From contig CAVRFX010000022.1 in assembly GCA_963720645.1 (NCBI GenBank), positions 124,001 to 188,000 on the forward strand: DNA of 64,000 bases, given 5' to 3'. Shown here one piece after another: positions 54,047-63,186 of the stretch. Numbering within the stretch: position 1 is the first letter of the stretch; each line of letters starts with the position of its first letter. The notes under the pieces were generated by a model that was not told where the DNA came from, searched no databases, and saw nothing but the letters and a program-made list of their open reading frames with translations. Both the position numbers and the translations under genes were made by a program. Source of the DNA: RYN-230 sp963720645 (GTDB lineage: Bacteria > Actinomycetota > Actinomycetes > Streptosporangiales > Streptosporangiaceae).

Positions 54047-55108
54047 ATGACCGACATCGTCTCCCCACTGCCCACGCTCGCGCGTTACGCGATCATGATC
54101 GATGTCGGCTACATCTACGCCGCGGCCGGGGAACTGCTCTTCAGTGTCGGTTCCCGGCGGGAATACCGCGTCGACACGGACAAGCTGATCCAGGCGCTCA
54201 CCCGGCACGCCGACGGCCTGGTCCGGGGCGAGCTGCTCCGGGTCTACTGGTACGACGCGGCCCGCGACCGGGTGCCCACCATCGACCAGCGGGTGATCGC
54301 CCAGATGGCCCGGGTCAAGCTGCGGCTGGGCAACCTGAACGCGCGCGGCCAGCAGAAGGGCGTGGACGCGCAGATCCGCGCGGACATGGAGGCGCTGGCC
54401 CGGCACCGTGCGATCACCGACGCGGTGCTGGTGGCGGGCGACGAGGACATGGTGCCCGCGGTGGAGGCGGCCCAGGCGTACGGCGTCCGCGTGCACCTGT
54501 GGGGCGTCGAGCCCCCGTTCGGCACGAACCAGGCCGAGCGCCTGGTCTGGGAGTCCGACACCGTGGAGGTGCTCGACCGGGCTTTCCTGGAGCCCTACTT
54601 CACCAGGATCCCGCCGCCCGAGCCTGCGCCGGCCGCGTCGGCGCCGGGGGTGCCGTCGCCCGCCCAGCTGTTCGAGCGCAGGCACGCCATGCGCCCGCCG
54701 CACCGCCCGGCCGCGCACCCCGCCCTCAGCCACCCCTCCCCCGGCCAGTCGCCGGCGGGCCAGCCGTCCCTGAGCCAGCCCTCGCTCAGCCAGCCTGCCC
54801 TGGGGCAGGCTGGCCTGGGCCAGGGCCAGTCACCGCTGTCCAGCAGGCTGGGCCCGGACCGGCAGCGGGTGGAAGAGGCGGGCGAGCACGTGGCCCAGAA
54901 GTGGATACTCACCCGCGGCGAGGACAACATCCGGGACCTGCTGCCCGGGCCGATCCTGCCTCCGGTCATCGACAAGGAGCTGCTGGTCGAGGCGGAGAAG
55001 GAGCTCGGCGCGTCGTTGCGGCCCTACCAGGAGGCACGGGAGTGGCTGCGGGACGCGTTCTGGGAACGGGTCCGCCGCCAGTTCGGCATCGGGAGCGGCA
55101 GATCATGA
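54047..55108 (+). CDS. NYN-domain (LabA/DUF88-type) ribonuclease-like protein
   Basis: 353 residues from ATG 54047. The PIN-like NYN core has its acidic residues in YAIMIDVGYIYAAAG, QKGVDAQIRADMEALA and DAVLVAGDEDMVPAVEAAQA. A Pro/Ser/Gln linker with SLSQP repeats (residues 200-275) leads to a C-terminal charged helical domain (residues 275-350). NYN proteins act as metal-dependent RNases. It lies between pccB and accE, and its stop overlaps the accE start (ATGA), so it is expressed with carboxylase subunits; the reason is unknown. Confidence 0.88.
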   Translation: MTDIVSPLPTLARYAIMIDVGYIYAAAGELLFSVGSRREYRVDTDKLIQALTRHADGLVRGELLRVYWYDAARDRVPTIDQRVIAQMARVKLRLGNLNARGQQKGVDAQIRADMEALARHRAITDAVLVAGDEDMVPAVEAAQAYGVRVHLWGVEPPFGTNQAERLVWESDTVEVLDRAFLEPYFTRIPPPEPAPAASAPGVPSPAQLFERRHAMRPPHRPAAHPALSHPSPGQSPAGQPSLSQPSLSQPALGQAGLGQGQSPLSSRLGPDRQRVEEAGEHVAQKWILTRGEDNIRDLLPGPILPPVIDKELLVEAEKELGASLRPYQEAREWLRDAFWERVRRQFGIGSGRS

Positions 55109-55344
55109 CGGATGAGCCAGCCGGGCACCCGCTGTTTTCCGTGGTGTCGGGCCACCCCAGCCCCGAGGAGCTGGCCGCGCTCACCGCGATCGTGATGGCC
55201 AAGCTGGCCGCCCGCCAGCGGGCGGCGGCATCGCGGGCGCCCGCCCGCCCCGCCCGGTCCGCCTGGCTGGACCGCGCGGCGCTGACGCGGGCTCCGCTGC
55301 GGCCCGGTCCCGGCGCCTGGCGCCGGTCGGCGCGGCCGGGCTGA
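55105..55344 (+). CDS. accE: Acyl-CoA carboxylase epsilon subunit
   Basis: 79 residues from ATG 55105, overlapping the NYN stop by 4 bp. Typical AccE: PLFSVVSGHPSPEELAALTA then IVMAKLAARQRAAA, followed by SAWLDRA and a short Arg/Pro tail. This actinobacterial subunit stabilises the alpha-beta carboxylase complex. Its place downstream of pccB is normal except for the NYN gene in between. Confidence 0.9.
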   Translation: MTDEPAGHPLFSVVSGHPSPEELAALTAIVMAKLAARQRAAASRAPARPARSAWLDRAALTRAPLRPGPGAWRRSARPG

Positions 55345-55372
55345 GACAGGGGTCGGTCTCTGCGCTCAGCGT

Positions 55373-55425
55373 GCTCAGGTCACAGCTTCTCAGGTCACAG
55401 CTGCTCAGGTCACGGCTGCTCAGGG
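55373..55425. repeat. 15-bp tandem repeat after accE
   Basis: GCTCAGGTCACAGCT-type units, three copies and a partial, in the gap before the convergent MarR gene. Confidence 0.75.
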
Positions 55426-55889
55426 CCAGGATCCGGGCCGGGAAAGGCAGGCCCGGGAGCCTGGGCCGGGGCCAGATCGCCGGCCAGCTGGGCGATGATC
55501 TTGATCAGGGCGCTGCGCAGGTGCTCGCGCTCGGCGGGGGTCAGCGTCGCGGTCATGCGCCGCTCGAGGTCGTCGCGCTCCTGCTCCACGGCCCGGCGCA
55601 CGGCCCGGGCCTGGTCCGTGAGATACAGCCGGACCAGCCGGGCGTCCACCCGATCCGGCTTGCGCACCAGCAGGCCGGCCGCGGCCATCCGGTTGGCCGA
55701 CTTGACCACGGTGGGGGTGGCCACCTGCAGGCGGCGGGCCAGTTCGCCGGGGGTGAGCCCATCGGTCTCCCACAGGACCTCCAGGAGGAGGTTCTGGCCG
55801 ACCCGCACGCCGTGCCGGCTCATCGCCTCATCCGCGGCGGCCCGGGCCAGCTTCGACGAGCGGGTGAACAGCGCCAGGAGCTCGTTCAT
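55410..55889 (-). CDS. MarR-family transcriptional regulator
   Basis: 159 residues from ATG 55889. Winged helix: SRHGVRVGQNLLLEVLWETD, GLTPGELARRLQVATPTVVKSANRMAAAGL, VRKPDRVDARLVRLYLTDQ, then the dimer helix. It probably controls a divergent target; here that is an LLM-type oxidoreductase gene that is itself broken (56032-56351). Inverted TAGCC/GGCTA motifs lie near 55936-55957 in the spacer. Confidence 0.92.
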   Translation of the reverse strand: MNELLALFTRSSKLARAAADEAMSRHGVRVGQNLLLEVLWETDGLTPGELARRLQVATPTVVKSANRMAAAGLLVRKPDRVDARLVRLYLTDQARAVRRAVEQERDDLERRMTATLTPAEREHLRSALIKIIAQLAGDLAPAQAPGPAFPGPDPGPEQP

Positions 55890-56031
55890 GATCCGATCGT
55901 AGACAGTGACTTGCCAGCGAAGGACCGCCGCGCGTAGCCTAGTCATTAGCCGGCTATCGACAGTGGTGATGCCCTCGCGCGAAGGGCGCAGGGCCAGATC
56001 GGATCCGGGCCTGCCCTGGCACAGGAGCGAC

Positions 56032-56351
56032 ATGCAGCTGAGTTTCGGGATCAAGACCTCCCAGATGGCCCTCACCTACCAGGACATCCGCCGGGCCTGG
56101 CGGGACGCCGGCCGGGTGCCCTGTTCGGGCACGCGTGGCTGTGGGATCACATGGTGCCGCTGCGGGGCGCGGTGTGTGAGCCCAAGCCGGCGGGGGACCC
56201 GGCCGCCTCCCGCGCGCTGCTGCTGGAGCTCATCGAGGCCGGGGCCACGCACCTGGTCCTCGCGCCCGTTCCGCCGTGGCCCGACTGGCCCGCCCAGTGG
56301 CTCGCCGACGAGGTCGCCGGGCCGGTCGCGGCGCAGCTCACCCGGGACTGA
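56032..56351 (+). pseudogene. LLM-class oxidoreductase with large internal deletion
   Basis: AGGAG precedes ATG 56032. The start MQLSFGIKTSQMALTYQDIR and WRDAGRVP, then after a one-base shift LFGHAWLWDHMVPLRG, is the N-terminal 45 residues of an F420-dependent LLM enzyme. It joins directly to AVCEPKPAGDPAASRALLLE and LIEAGATHLVLAPVPPWPDW, the C-terminal end. About 180-200 central residues, most of the TIM barrel, are gone, so this copy cannot be active. Confidence 0.7.
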
Positions 56352-56422
56352 GCCGGCCGCTGGGCAGTGACAAGGTCCGATTCCCGCCAGCACCACGCGC
56401 TGGCCTGGCGTTGAATCAGAGC

Positions 56423-58030
56423 ATGACGCTCGACTCCGACACCTGCTACCGGGCGGTGATGGCCCGCGACCCCCGCTTCGACGGCCGCTTCTTCACCGGG
56501 GTGACCAGCACCGGGATCTACTGCCGCCCGGTCTGCCCGGCGCGCACCCCGGCCCGCGCGAACATGCGGTTCTTCGCGCACGCGGGGGCCGCGGAGGCAG
56601 CCGGGTTCCGGGCCTGCCGGCGGTGCCGCCCCGAGACGAGCCCCGGATCGCCGGAGTGGAACGTCCGGGCCGACCTGGCCGCCCGGGCGGTGCGCCTGAT
56701 CGCGGACGGCTACGCCGACGCCCACGGGATCATTGGGCTGGCCGCCCGGCTGGCGGTCACCCAGCGGCACCTGCACCGGCTGCTCGTGGCCGAGCTGGGC
56801 GCGGGACCGCAGGCCCTGGCCAGGACCGCACGGCTGCAGACCGCACGGCGGCTGCTGGCCGAGACCACCATGCCGATCACCGAGGTCGCGTTCGCCAGCG
56901 GCTTCTCCAGCGTCCGGCAGTTCAACGCGAGCGTCCGGGAGTCCTCCGGGCGCACCCCGTCGGAGCTGCGCTCCCGGGCCCGGCGCACCGGCCCCGGGGG
57001 CCTGGGCGCGCGGGACACGGCCGGGTCCCGCGGCACATGGCTCAGCCTCCGGCTGGCCTGCCGCGAGCCGTTCGACGCGGCTGGGTGGCTGGGGTTCCTG
57101 GCCGCGCGGGCCATCCCGGGGGTGGAGCGGGTCACCGCGGACGGCTACGCCAGGACCGTGCGGACCGCCGCGGGCCCGGGGATCATCGAGCTCATCCCGC
57201 GATCAGGCCAGGGTCACGTGCTGCTCCGGGCCCGGCTCACCGGGCTCGGGGCGATCGGCCCCGTCGTCGGCCGGGCCCGGCGGCTGCTCGACGCCGACGC
57301 CGATCCGGGTGCGATCGGCGCCGCGCTGGCCACCGACGACCTGATCGCCCCGCTGGTGGCGGCCCGGCCCGGGCTGCGCGTGCCCGGGGCCTACGACGGC
57401 TTCGAGCTCGCGGTGCGGGCGGTCCTCGGCCAGCAGGTTTCGGTGGCCGCGGCGAACACGTTCGCGGGCCGGCTGGCCGCCCGGCACGGCGTCCCGCTGG
57501 CCCCCGACGCCGTGCCGGACACCCTTGCCGGGCGGCCCGGGCCGGGCCTGGTGTTCCCCGGCCCGGAGGCGCTGGCCGACGCCGACCTGGACGGACTCGG
57601 GATCACCACCGCCCGCCAGCGGACCCTGCGCGCGCTGGCCACGGCGGCCGCGAGCGGGCGGCTGACCCTCGACTCCGGCGCCGACCCGCGGGAGGTCGCC
57701 GCCCAGCTGGCCGTCCTGCCCGGCATCGGGCCGTGGACCATCGGCTACATCCTCATGCGCGCGGCCGGTGACCCCGACGCGTTCCCCGCGGCCGACCTGG
57801 GCCTGCGCCGCGCCCTGGCCCGGCTGGGCGCACCGCCCGGCCATGCGGCCCGGTGGCGCCCATGGCGCGCGTACGCCGCCATGCATCTGTGGACCTGGCC
57901 GGCCCAGCCGGACGTGACCCGGCCCGCCCAGCCTGAGGGGACCCGGCCCGCCCAGCCTGAGGGGACCCGGCCCGGCGAGCCGGACTTCACCTGGCCGGCC
58001 CAGCCAGGCGTCCTCGCCCCCGTGAGCTGA
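56423..58030 (+). CDS. Ada-AlkA fusion: methyl-sensing activator and 3-methyladenine DNA glycosylase
   Basis: 535 residues from ATG 56423. Residues 1-75: Ada zinc domain (DPRFDGRFFTGVTSTGIYCR, PVCPARTP, FRACRRCRPE) with four Cys, one the methylphosphotriester acceptor. Residues 90-185: AraC-type HTH (LAARLAVTQRHLHRLLVAEL, MPITEVAFASGFSSVRQFNA). Residues 200-500: AlkA with helix-hairpin-helix LPGIGPWTIGYILMRA and catalytic Asp in FPAADLGLRRAL. The tail (residues 500-535) is a QPEGTRPA repeat coded by a 24-bp tandem. Senses alkylated DNA, activates repair genes and removes alkylated bases. ogt follows directly. Confidence 0.95.
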   Translation: MTLDSDTCYRAVMARDPRFDGRFFTGVTSTGIYCRPVCPARTPARANMRFFAHAGAAEAAGFRACRRCRPETSPGSPEWNVRADLAARAVRLIADGYADAHGIIGLAARLAVTQRHLHRLLVAELGAGPQALARTARLQTARRLLAETTMPITEVAFASGFSSVRQFNASVRESSGRTPSELRSRARRTGPGGLGARDTAGSRGTWLSLRLACREPFDAAGWLGFLAARAIPGVERVTADGYARTVRTAAGPGIIELIPRSGQGHVLLRARLTGLGAIGPVVGRARRLLDADADPGAIGAALATDDLIAPLVAARPGLRVPGAYDGFELAVRAVLGQQVSVAAANTFAGRLAARHGVPLAPDAVPDTLAGRPGPGLVFPGPEALADADLDGLGITTARQRTLRALATAAASGRLTLDSGADPREVAAQLAVLPGIGPWTIGYILMRAAGDPDAFPAADLGLRRALARLGAPPGHAARWRPWRAYAAMHLWTWPAQPDVTRPAQPEGTRPAQPEGTRPGEPDFTWPAQPGVLAPVS

Positions 58031-58040
58031 GGAGTGAGCG

Positions 58041-58680
58041 ATGCCTGACCCGGCTGCCCCGCCGGTCCCCGGCAGGGCCGGCCCGCACCCTGCCGGCCAG
58101 AACCGCGCCGGCCCGCACTCCGCTGACCGCACGCGCCGCCAGCACTGCGCCGGGCCGCACCGCGGCGGACCACACTGTGCTCGCCGCGGTCCTCGACACT
58201 CCCATAGGCCCGCTCAGCCTGCTGGCCGAAGGCGGCCGGCTGATCGCGGGCGGGTTCACCGCCGATCCGGCCGAGATGCAGGCCCGGCTGGCCGCGCCGC
58301 TGCGCACGCTGCCCGTGCAGCCTGCCGATCCGGCTGACCTGCCCTGGCTGGCCACGCCGCTCGCCCGGTACTTCGGCGGTGACCTGCGGGCCCTGGACGC
58401 GATCCCCGTGTACCAGCCGGGGCCGCCGTCCCGGCAGCGGCTGTGGGCGGCGCTGCGGGCGGTGCCGGCCGGCCGCACGGTCAGCTACACCCAGCTCGCC
58501 GCGCAGGCCGGGAACCCCCGGGCGCCGCGGGCCGCCGGGGCCGCCTGCGCGTACAACCTGATCGCGCCCGTGGTCCCGTGCCACCGCGCGTTGCGGTCGG
58601 ATGGCACCCTGGGCGGCTACTACTACGGCCTGGACCGGAAGACCTGGCTGCTGCGCCACGAGGGCGCCCGGCTGGTCTAG
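58041..58680 (+). CDS. ogt: Methylated-DNA-protein-cysteine methyltransferase, probable frameshift near the start
   Basis: GAGGAG lies before ATG 58041, 10 bp past the Ada-AlkA stop, but that frame meets the enzyme frame only after a shift (about 58100-58170). From GTG 58177 onward the enzyme is complete (167 residues): VLDTPIGPLSLLAEGG, PPSRQRLWAALRAVPAGRTV, YTQLAAQAG, and the active site IAPVVPCHRALRSDG, with Cys as methyl acceptor from O6-methylguanine. Operon with Ada-AlkA: an alkylation-response pair. Confidence 0.88.
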
Positions 58681-58721
58681 CAGGCTGAGCCGCGGTACCG
58701 GAGTCGCGGACCCGTCCCGGG

Positions 58722-58835
58722 ACCGGGCTGGAGGGACCGGCCCCGCACCGGGCCGCGCCCACCCCGCGCCAGGATAGAGGGACCGGCCCCGGACTGGCCC
58801 CGCATCCACCCCGGGCCGGGCTGGAGGGACTGGCC
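58722..58835. repeat. Imperfect GC repeat after ogt
   Basis: Three imperfect units of about 40 bp built on GGGCTGGAGGGAC-GGCCCCG, in the gap 58681-58980, which has no gene of its own. Confidence 0.6.
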
Positions 58836-58980
58836 GTGATGGTCTTCGTTGCGGAAGATTGGACGGATGGGTGCGCCTGGGGCCACGCTCGGGCGGAGCG
58901 AAACCACCGCCGGCCCTGGCCCCCCGAGCACAGATGGCCTGCGCTCGCCTAAACTCCTCGGCGTCGGGAGGAGAAGATTC

Positions 58981-60756
58981 GTGCGCAAGGTTCTTATCGC
59001 GAACCGTGGTGAGATCGCGGTCCGCGTCATGCGAGCCTGCCGGGACGCGGGGCTGGACAGTGTGGCCGTCTACGCCGAATCCGACCTCGAGGCCCTGCAC
59101 GTCTCGATGGCCGACGAGGCGTTCGCGCTGGGCGGTCCCACGGCGGCGGAGAGCTACCTGAGCATCGAGAAGCTGCTCGCCGTCGCGGCCGAGTCCGGGG
59201 CCGACGCCGTCCACCCCGGCTACGGTTTCCTCGCCGAGAACGCCGGCTTCGCCCAGGCCGTCATCGACGCCGGGCTGATCTGGATCGGCCCGCCCCCGGC
59301 CGCGATCGAGTCCCTGGGCGACAAGGTGGCCGCGCGGCAGATCGCCGCGACGGTCGGCGCCCCGATGGCCGCGGGCACCGACGGCCCGGTCAGCGACGTG
59401 GAGGAAGTCAACGCGTTCGTGTCCCGGCATGGCCTGCCGATCGCCATCAAGGCAGCATTCGGCGGCGGCGGCCGGGGCCTGAAGGTGGTCCGCACACCGG
59501 CCGAGATCGGCGAGGCGTACGAGTCCGCGGTCCGCGAGGCCGTGGCCGCCTTCGGGCGCGGGGAATGCTTCCTCGAGCGCTACCTGGACCGGCCGCGGCA
59601 CGTGGAGACCCAGTGCCTCGCGGACAGCCACGGCAACGTGGCCGTGATCTCCACCCGGGACTGTTCGCTGCAGCGCAGGCACCAGAAGCTGGTCGAGGAA
59701 GCGCCCGCGCCGTTCCTGTCCCCCAGCCAGGTCGAGCAGCTGTACCTGTCGTCCAAGGCCATCCTCCGCGAGGCCGGCTACGTGGGCGCCGGCACCTGCG
59801 AGTTCCTCGTCGGGCAGGACGGCACGGTGTCGTTCCTCGAGGTCAACACCCGGCTCCAGGTCGAGCACCCGGTGTCGGAGGAGGTGACCGGCATCGACCT
59901 GGTCCGGGAGATGTTCCGGATCGCGGACGGTCAGGAACTCGGCTACGCCGACCCCCTGTCGCGCGGCCACTCGATCGAATTCCGGGTCAACGCCGAGGAT
60001 CCCGGCCGGAACTTCCTGCCGGCCCCCGGCACGATCAGCCAGCTCAGGTGGCCGTCCGGCCCCGGGGTGCGGGTGGACGCCGGCTACGAGCGGGGCATGA
60101 CCGTGCCGCAGGCCTTCGACTCGCTGCTGGCCAAGCTGATCATCACCGGGGCCAGCCGGGCCGAGGCGCTGCAGCGGGCCCGCCGTGCCCTGGACGAGTG
60201 CGTGGTCGGCGGCATGCCGACCGTGCTCCCGTTCCACCGCGCGCTGGTCCGGGACCCGGCCTTCACCGACGAGCCGTTCCGCGTGCATACCCGGTGGATC
60301 GAGACGGAGTTCGGCGGGGGGATCGAGCCGTGGTCCGCCGGGCCGGAGCCCGCCCAGGCCGACCTCCCCGCCGGCGGCCAGGGCGAGCGTGAGCGGATCA
60401 CGGTCGAGGTGAGCGGCAAGCGGCTCGAGGTGGTCCTCCCGGCCGGGCTGGGAGTGTCCGATGCGCCGGCCGCGGGGGCTGCAGGCGCGGCCGGAGGACG
60501 GCGGGCGTCCCGCGGGCGCCGCGCCCCGGCGGCGGCCAGCGGCGACGACCTCGTCAGCCCGATGCAGGGCACCATCACCAAGATCGTTGCGGCCGAGGGA
60601 GACCAGGTGTCGGCGGGGGACACCGTGGTGGTCCTGGAGGCGATGAAGATGGAGCAGCCGCTCACCGCGCACAAGGACGGCACCGTGACCGGGCTCGGCG
60701 TGGAGATCGGCCAGACCGTGTCGGCGGGTGCGGTTATCTGCAAGCTCGAGGGCTAG
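58981..60756 (+). CDS. Acetyl/propionyl-CoA carboxylase biotinylated alpha subunit
   Basis: 591 residues from GTG 58981, after GGAGGAG. Biotin carboxylase: KVLIANRGEIAVRVMRACRD, AVHPGYGFLAENAGFAQAV, IAIKAAFGGGGRGLKVV (ATP loop), QCLADSHGNVAVISTRDCSLQRRHQKLVEEAP, EVNTRLQVEHPVSEEVTGID. The BCCP end carries the biotin site Lys556 in LEAMKMEQP. ATP-dependent carboxylation of biotin, then CO2 transfer by beta subunits such as the 52274 product. No biotin carboxylase elsewhere in the window, so it may serve both beta subunits, as AccA3 does in mycobacteria. Confidence 0.95.
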   Translation: MRKVLIANRGEIAVRVMRACRDAGLDSVAVYAESDLEALHVSMADEAFALGGPTAAESYLSIEKLLAVAAESGADAVHPGYGFLAENAGFAQAVIDAGLIWIGPPPAAIESLGDKVAARQIAATVGAPMAAGTDGPVSDVEEVNAFVSRHGLPIAIKAAFGGGGRGLKVVRTPAEIGEAYESAVREAVAAFGRGECFLERYLDRPRHVETQCLADSHGNVAVISTRDCSLQRRHQKLVEEAPAPFLSPSQVEQLYLSSKAILREAGYVGAGTCEFLVGQDGTVSFLEVNTRLQVEHPVSEEVTGIDLVREMFRIADGQELGYADPLSRGHSIEFRVNAEDPGRNFLPAPGTISQLRWPSGPGVRVDAGYERGMTVPQAFDSLLAKLIITGASRAEALQRARRALDECVVGGMPTVLPFHRALVRDPAFTDEPFRVHTRWIETEFGGGIEPWSAGPEPAQADLPAGGQGERERITVEVSGKRLEVVLPAGLGVSDAPAAGAAGAAGGRRASRGRRAPAAASGDDLVSPMQGTITKIVAAEGDQVSAGDTVVVLEAMKMEQPLTAHKDGTVTGLGVEIGQTVSAGAVICKLEG

Positions 60757-60934
60757 AGCCCGCCCGCGACGGGGCGCCGGCGGGCTGGGAGACTTGGAGC
60801 ATGCCTCCCCTGCTCGGTGCGGCCACCGTGGCGCGCGGGCCGGCCGCCCTGCTCGGTGCGGCCACCGTGGTGCGCGCCCCGGCCGTCCAGCGCGGCCGGG
60901 GGGCCCGGCAGCTGCGCACCACCCGGAGACCCCG

Positions 60935-61291
60935 GTGACCCGGCTGGAAGGCGACCCGGGGCCGCTCGGGTGGCTGCGGTTCACCTACGGCTTCCGGCTG
61001 CCGCCCGAGAACGTGCACTGGGTCCGGCACCAGCTGACCGACTCGGGCTGGCGCCGCCGGACCGTGATCCGGCACCTGGCCGTGATGATCCCGATCTGCG
61101 CAATCCTCGTGACCGTGCTGGGCATCGTGCTGCCCGCCCCGATCTGGGTCAGCCTGACCATGGTGGCCCTCATCCTGTGCGGGAGCCTGTTCACGGTGAC
61201 GGTCTACGCGGATGATTTGCGGGCGAACCGGCTGCGCCAGCACGACCTGCCGGTGCCCAACGACCCCGACCTGGGCCACCCCACCCACTGA
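60935..61291 (+). CDS. Small membrane protein (DUF5313-like)
   Basis: 118 residues from GTG 60935, with GGAG 7 bases upstream. PLGWLRFTYGFRLPPENVHW then VRHQL, two TM helices (LAVMIPICAILVTVLGIVL and IWVSLTMVALILCGSLFTVT), and a cytoplasmic basic tail with ANRLRQHDLP. The motif resembles DUF5313 of actinomycetes. Role unknown. Confidence 0.75.
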   Translation: MTRLEGDPGPLGWLRFTYGFRLPPENVHWVRHQLTDSGWRRRTVIRHLAVMIPICAILVTVLGIVLPAPIWVSLTMVALILCGSLFTVTVYADDLRANRLRQHDLPVPNDPDLGHPTH

Positions 61292-61381
61292 TCCCCGCCA
61301 GCCCCCTCCCCATTACCGCCCCATCACCACCTCAGCCCATCAGCCCCTTCTGCCCCTTCTGCCCCGCACCCCCCGGTCCCG

Positions 61382-61437
61382 GTTCGTGATCAACCGATTG
61401 CTGTTGCTGGAGCAACAGCAATCGGTTGATCACGAAC
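61382..61437. repeat. Palindromic intergenic element, copy 2
   Basis: Perfect 27-bp arms (61382-61408 and 61411-61437) with a 2-base loop GG; core GTGATCAACCGATTG shared with the 45557-45608 copy. Lies between the convergent ends of the DUF5313-like gene and lpdA. Confidence 0.9.
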
Positions 61438-61580
61438 GCGAGTCCCTGAGCCGAGGGAAGTATGAGGCTGAAGGTGGTCAGTGGGGCCAGAGGGAGCACA
61501 TGACCACACCGCAGGGCCGGGCCCGGGCAGCCCCGGAGCGCGTGCCCCGAGGGTGAGCGGCACCACGCGCGTCCTGGGGG

Positions 61581-63061
61581 TTAGCGGCGGTCGCCGCCGG
61601 GGCGCATGAGCGGCGGGCCGCCTCGGTCAGGCTCCCCGACAGCGACGGGTAGACCGCGAACGTGTGGGCCATCTGATCCACGGTCAGCGACTGCTCCACG
61701 GCCAGCGAAACGCCGAGGATGAGCTCGCTGGCCCGCGGCGCCACCACGACCCCGCCGAGCACGATCCCCGTCCCGCGCCGGGCGAACAGCTTCACGAACC
61801 CGTCCCGGAAGCCCTGCATCTTGGCCCGCGGCGTTCGTGGCCAGCGGCAGCTTGACCGCGCCGCGTCCTCGGCCGCCCGATTCGACCGCGTCGGCGGTCA
61901 CCCCGACGGTCGCGATCTCGGGGTCGGTGAAGATCGTCGCGGCCACGTGGTCCAGCCTGATCGGCTGGACGGCCTCGCCCAGCGTGTGCCACATGGCGAT
62001 CCGGCCCTGCATGGCCGCCACCGAGGCGAGCATCATCACCCCGGTGCAGTCGCCCGCCGCGTACACGCCCCGGCGCCGTGGTCCGGGACACCCGGTCCAC
62101 CTCGACGAATCCCTGGCCGTCCAGCGTGACCCCGGCTTCCTCCAGGCCCAGGCCCCCGGTGGCGGGCACCATGCCCACGGTGAGCAGGCAGTGCGAGCCG
62201 CGCACGGTCCGGCCGCCTTCCAGCGTGACCATCACGCCGTCGCGGCTCCGCTTGACCGCCGCCGCGCGGGACCGGCTCAGCACCGTCATGCCGCGGCGCC
62301 GGAAGACGTCCTCGACCACCACGGCGGCGTCCGCGTCCTCGTGCGGCAGCACCCGTTCCCGTGAGGAGACCAGGGTGACCTGGGAACCGAGGGCCTGGTA
62401 GGCGCTGGCGAACTCGGCGCCGGTCACCCCGGAGCCCACCACGATCAGCTCGGGGGAAGCTCGGGCAGGTCATAGAGCTGGCGCCAGTTCAGGATGCGCT
62501 CGCCGTCGGGCTCCGCGCCGGGCAGCACCCGGGGCATCGCGCCGGTGGCGATCAGCACGGCACCGGCCGGGATCCGCTGGCCGCCCGCGATGACGGTTCC
62601 GGCCCGGCCAGGGCGCCGCGGCCGTTGATGATCTCGACCCCCTCGGCGGCCAGCCGCAGCGCCACGTCCGCGGACTGGGCCTGGGCCAGCGCCTTGATCC
62701 TCGCGTACAGGCGGGGCGCGTCCACGTACGCCGCCGCGCCCGGCCGCCCGCCCGCGCCCCGGCCAGGGAGCCCCGGCCGCGGCCCCGCGGGCCGCGGAGG
62801 CGCCCGAGACGCCCGCCGGGGCGCCGCCCCGGGGGCGCCGATCCGGATGCCCAGGTCGTCCGCGCCGTGCACCACGGACATGGTGGTGGAGGTGGCGATG
62901 AGGGTCTTGGACGGCACGCAGTCGGTCAGCACGCACGCGCCGCCCAGGCCCTCGCTGTCCACCACGGTCACCTGGGCGCCGAGTTGCGCGGCCACCAGGG
63001 CCGCCTCATACCCGCCCGGGCCGCCCCCCAGGATGACGATTCTCTCGCGCGGCTGGCTCAC
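61581..63061 (-). pseudogene. NAD(P)H:quinone reductase LpdA-type flavoprotein, several frameshifts
   Basis: GTG start 63061: RIVILGGGPGGYEAALVAAQ (FAD), LGAQVTVVDSEGLGGACVLT, DCVPSKTLIATS. Class I flavoprotein disulphide reductase fold, but Cys spacing CVLTDC is that of LpdA/Rv3303c quinone reductases. Further parts in other frames: RILNWRQLYDLPELP, VVGSGVTGAEFASAYQALGS, VYAAGDCTGVMMLASVAAMQ, and the dimer domain ending TDQMAHTFAVYPSLSGSLTE-like sequence to 61581. About five single-base shifts (near 62830, 62610, 62460, 62065, 61830). No part missing; probably intact in reality. Reduces quinones with NAD(P)H. Confidence 0.8.
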
Positions 63062-63186
63062 GCTGCCTCATTCTTCCCGGCCGCGCGGAGGCCGCGGACG
63101 CCGCCCTCCCGGCAGCGAAGTCGCTGCCGCGCGGACCGGCGGAGATCTGCCGCAACGATAACCGTGCCTCGTTACGCTGGTGAGCC

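Noticed and set aside
57745..60984. A 1079-codon open frame on the minus strand
   Set aside because: It lies exactly opposite Ada-AlkA, ogt and the biotin carboxylase, has extreme Arg/Gly/His composition and no known motif; an artefact of high G+C codon bias.
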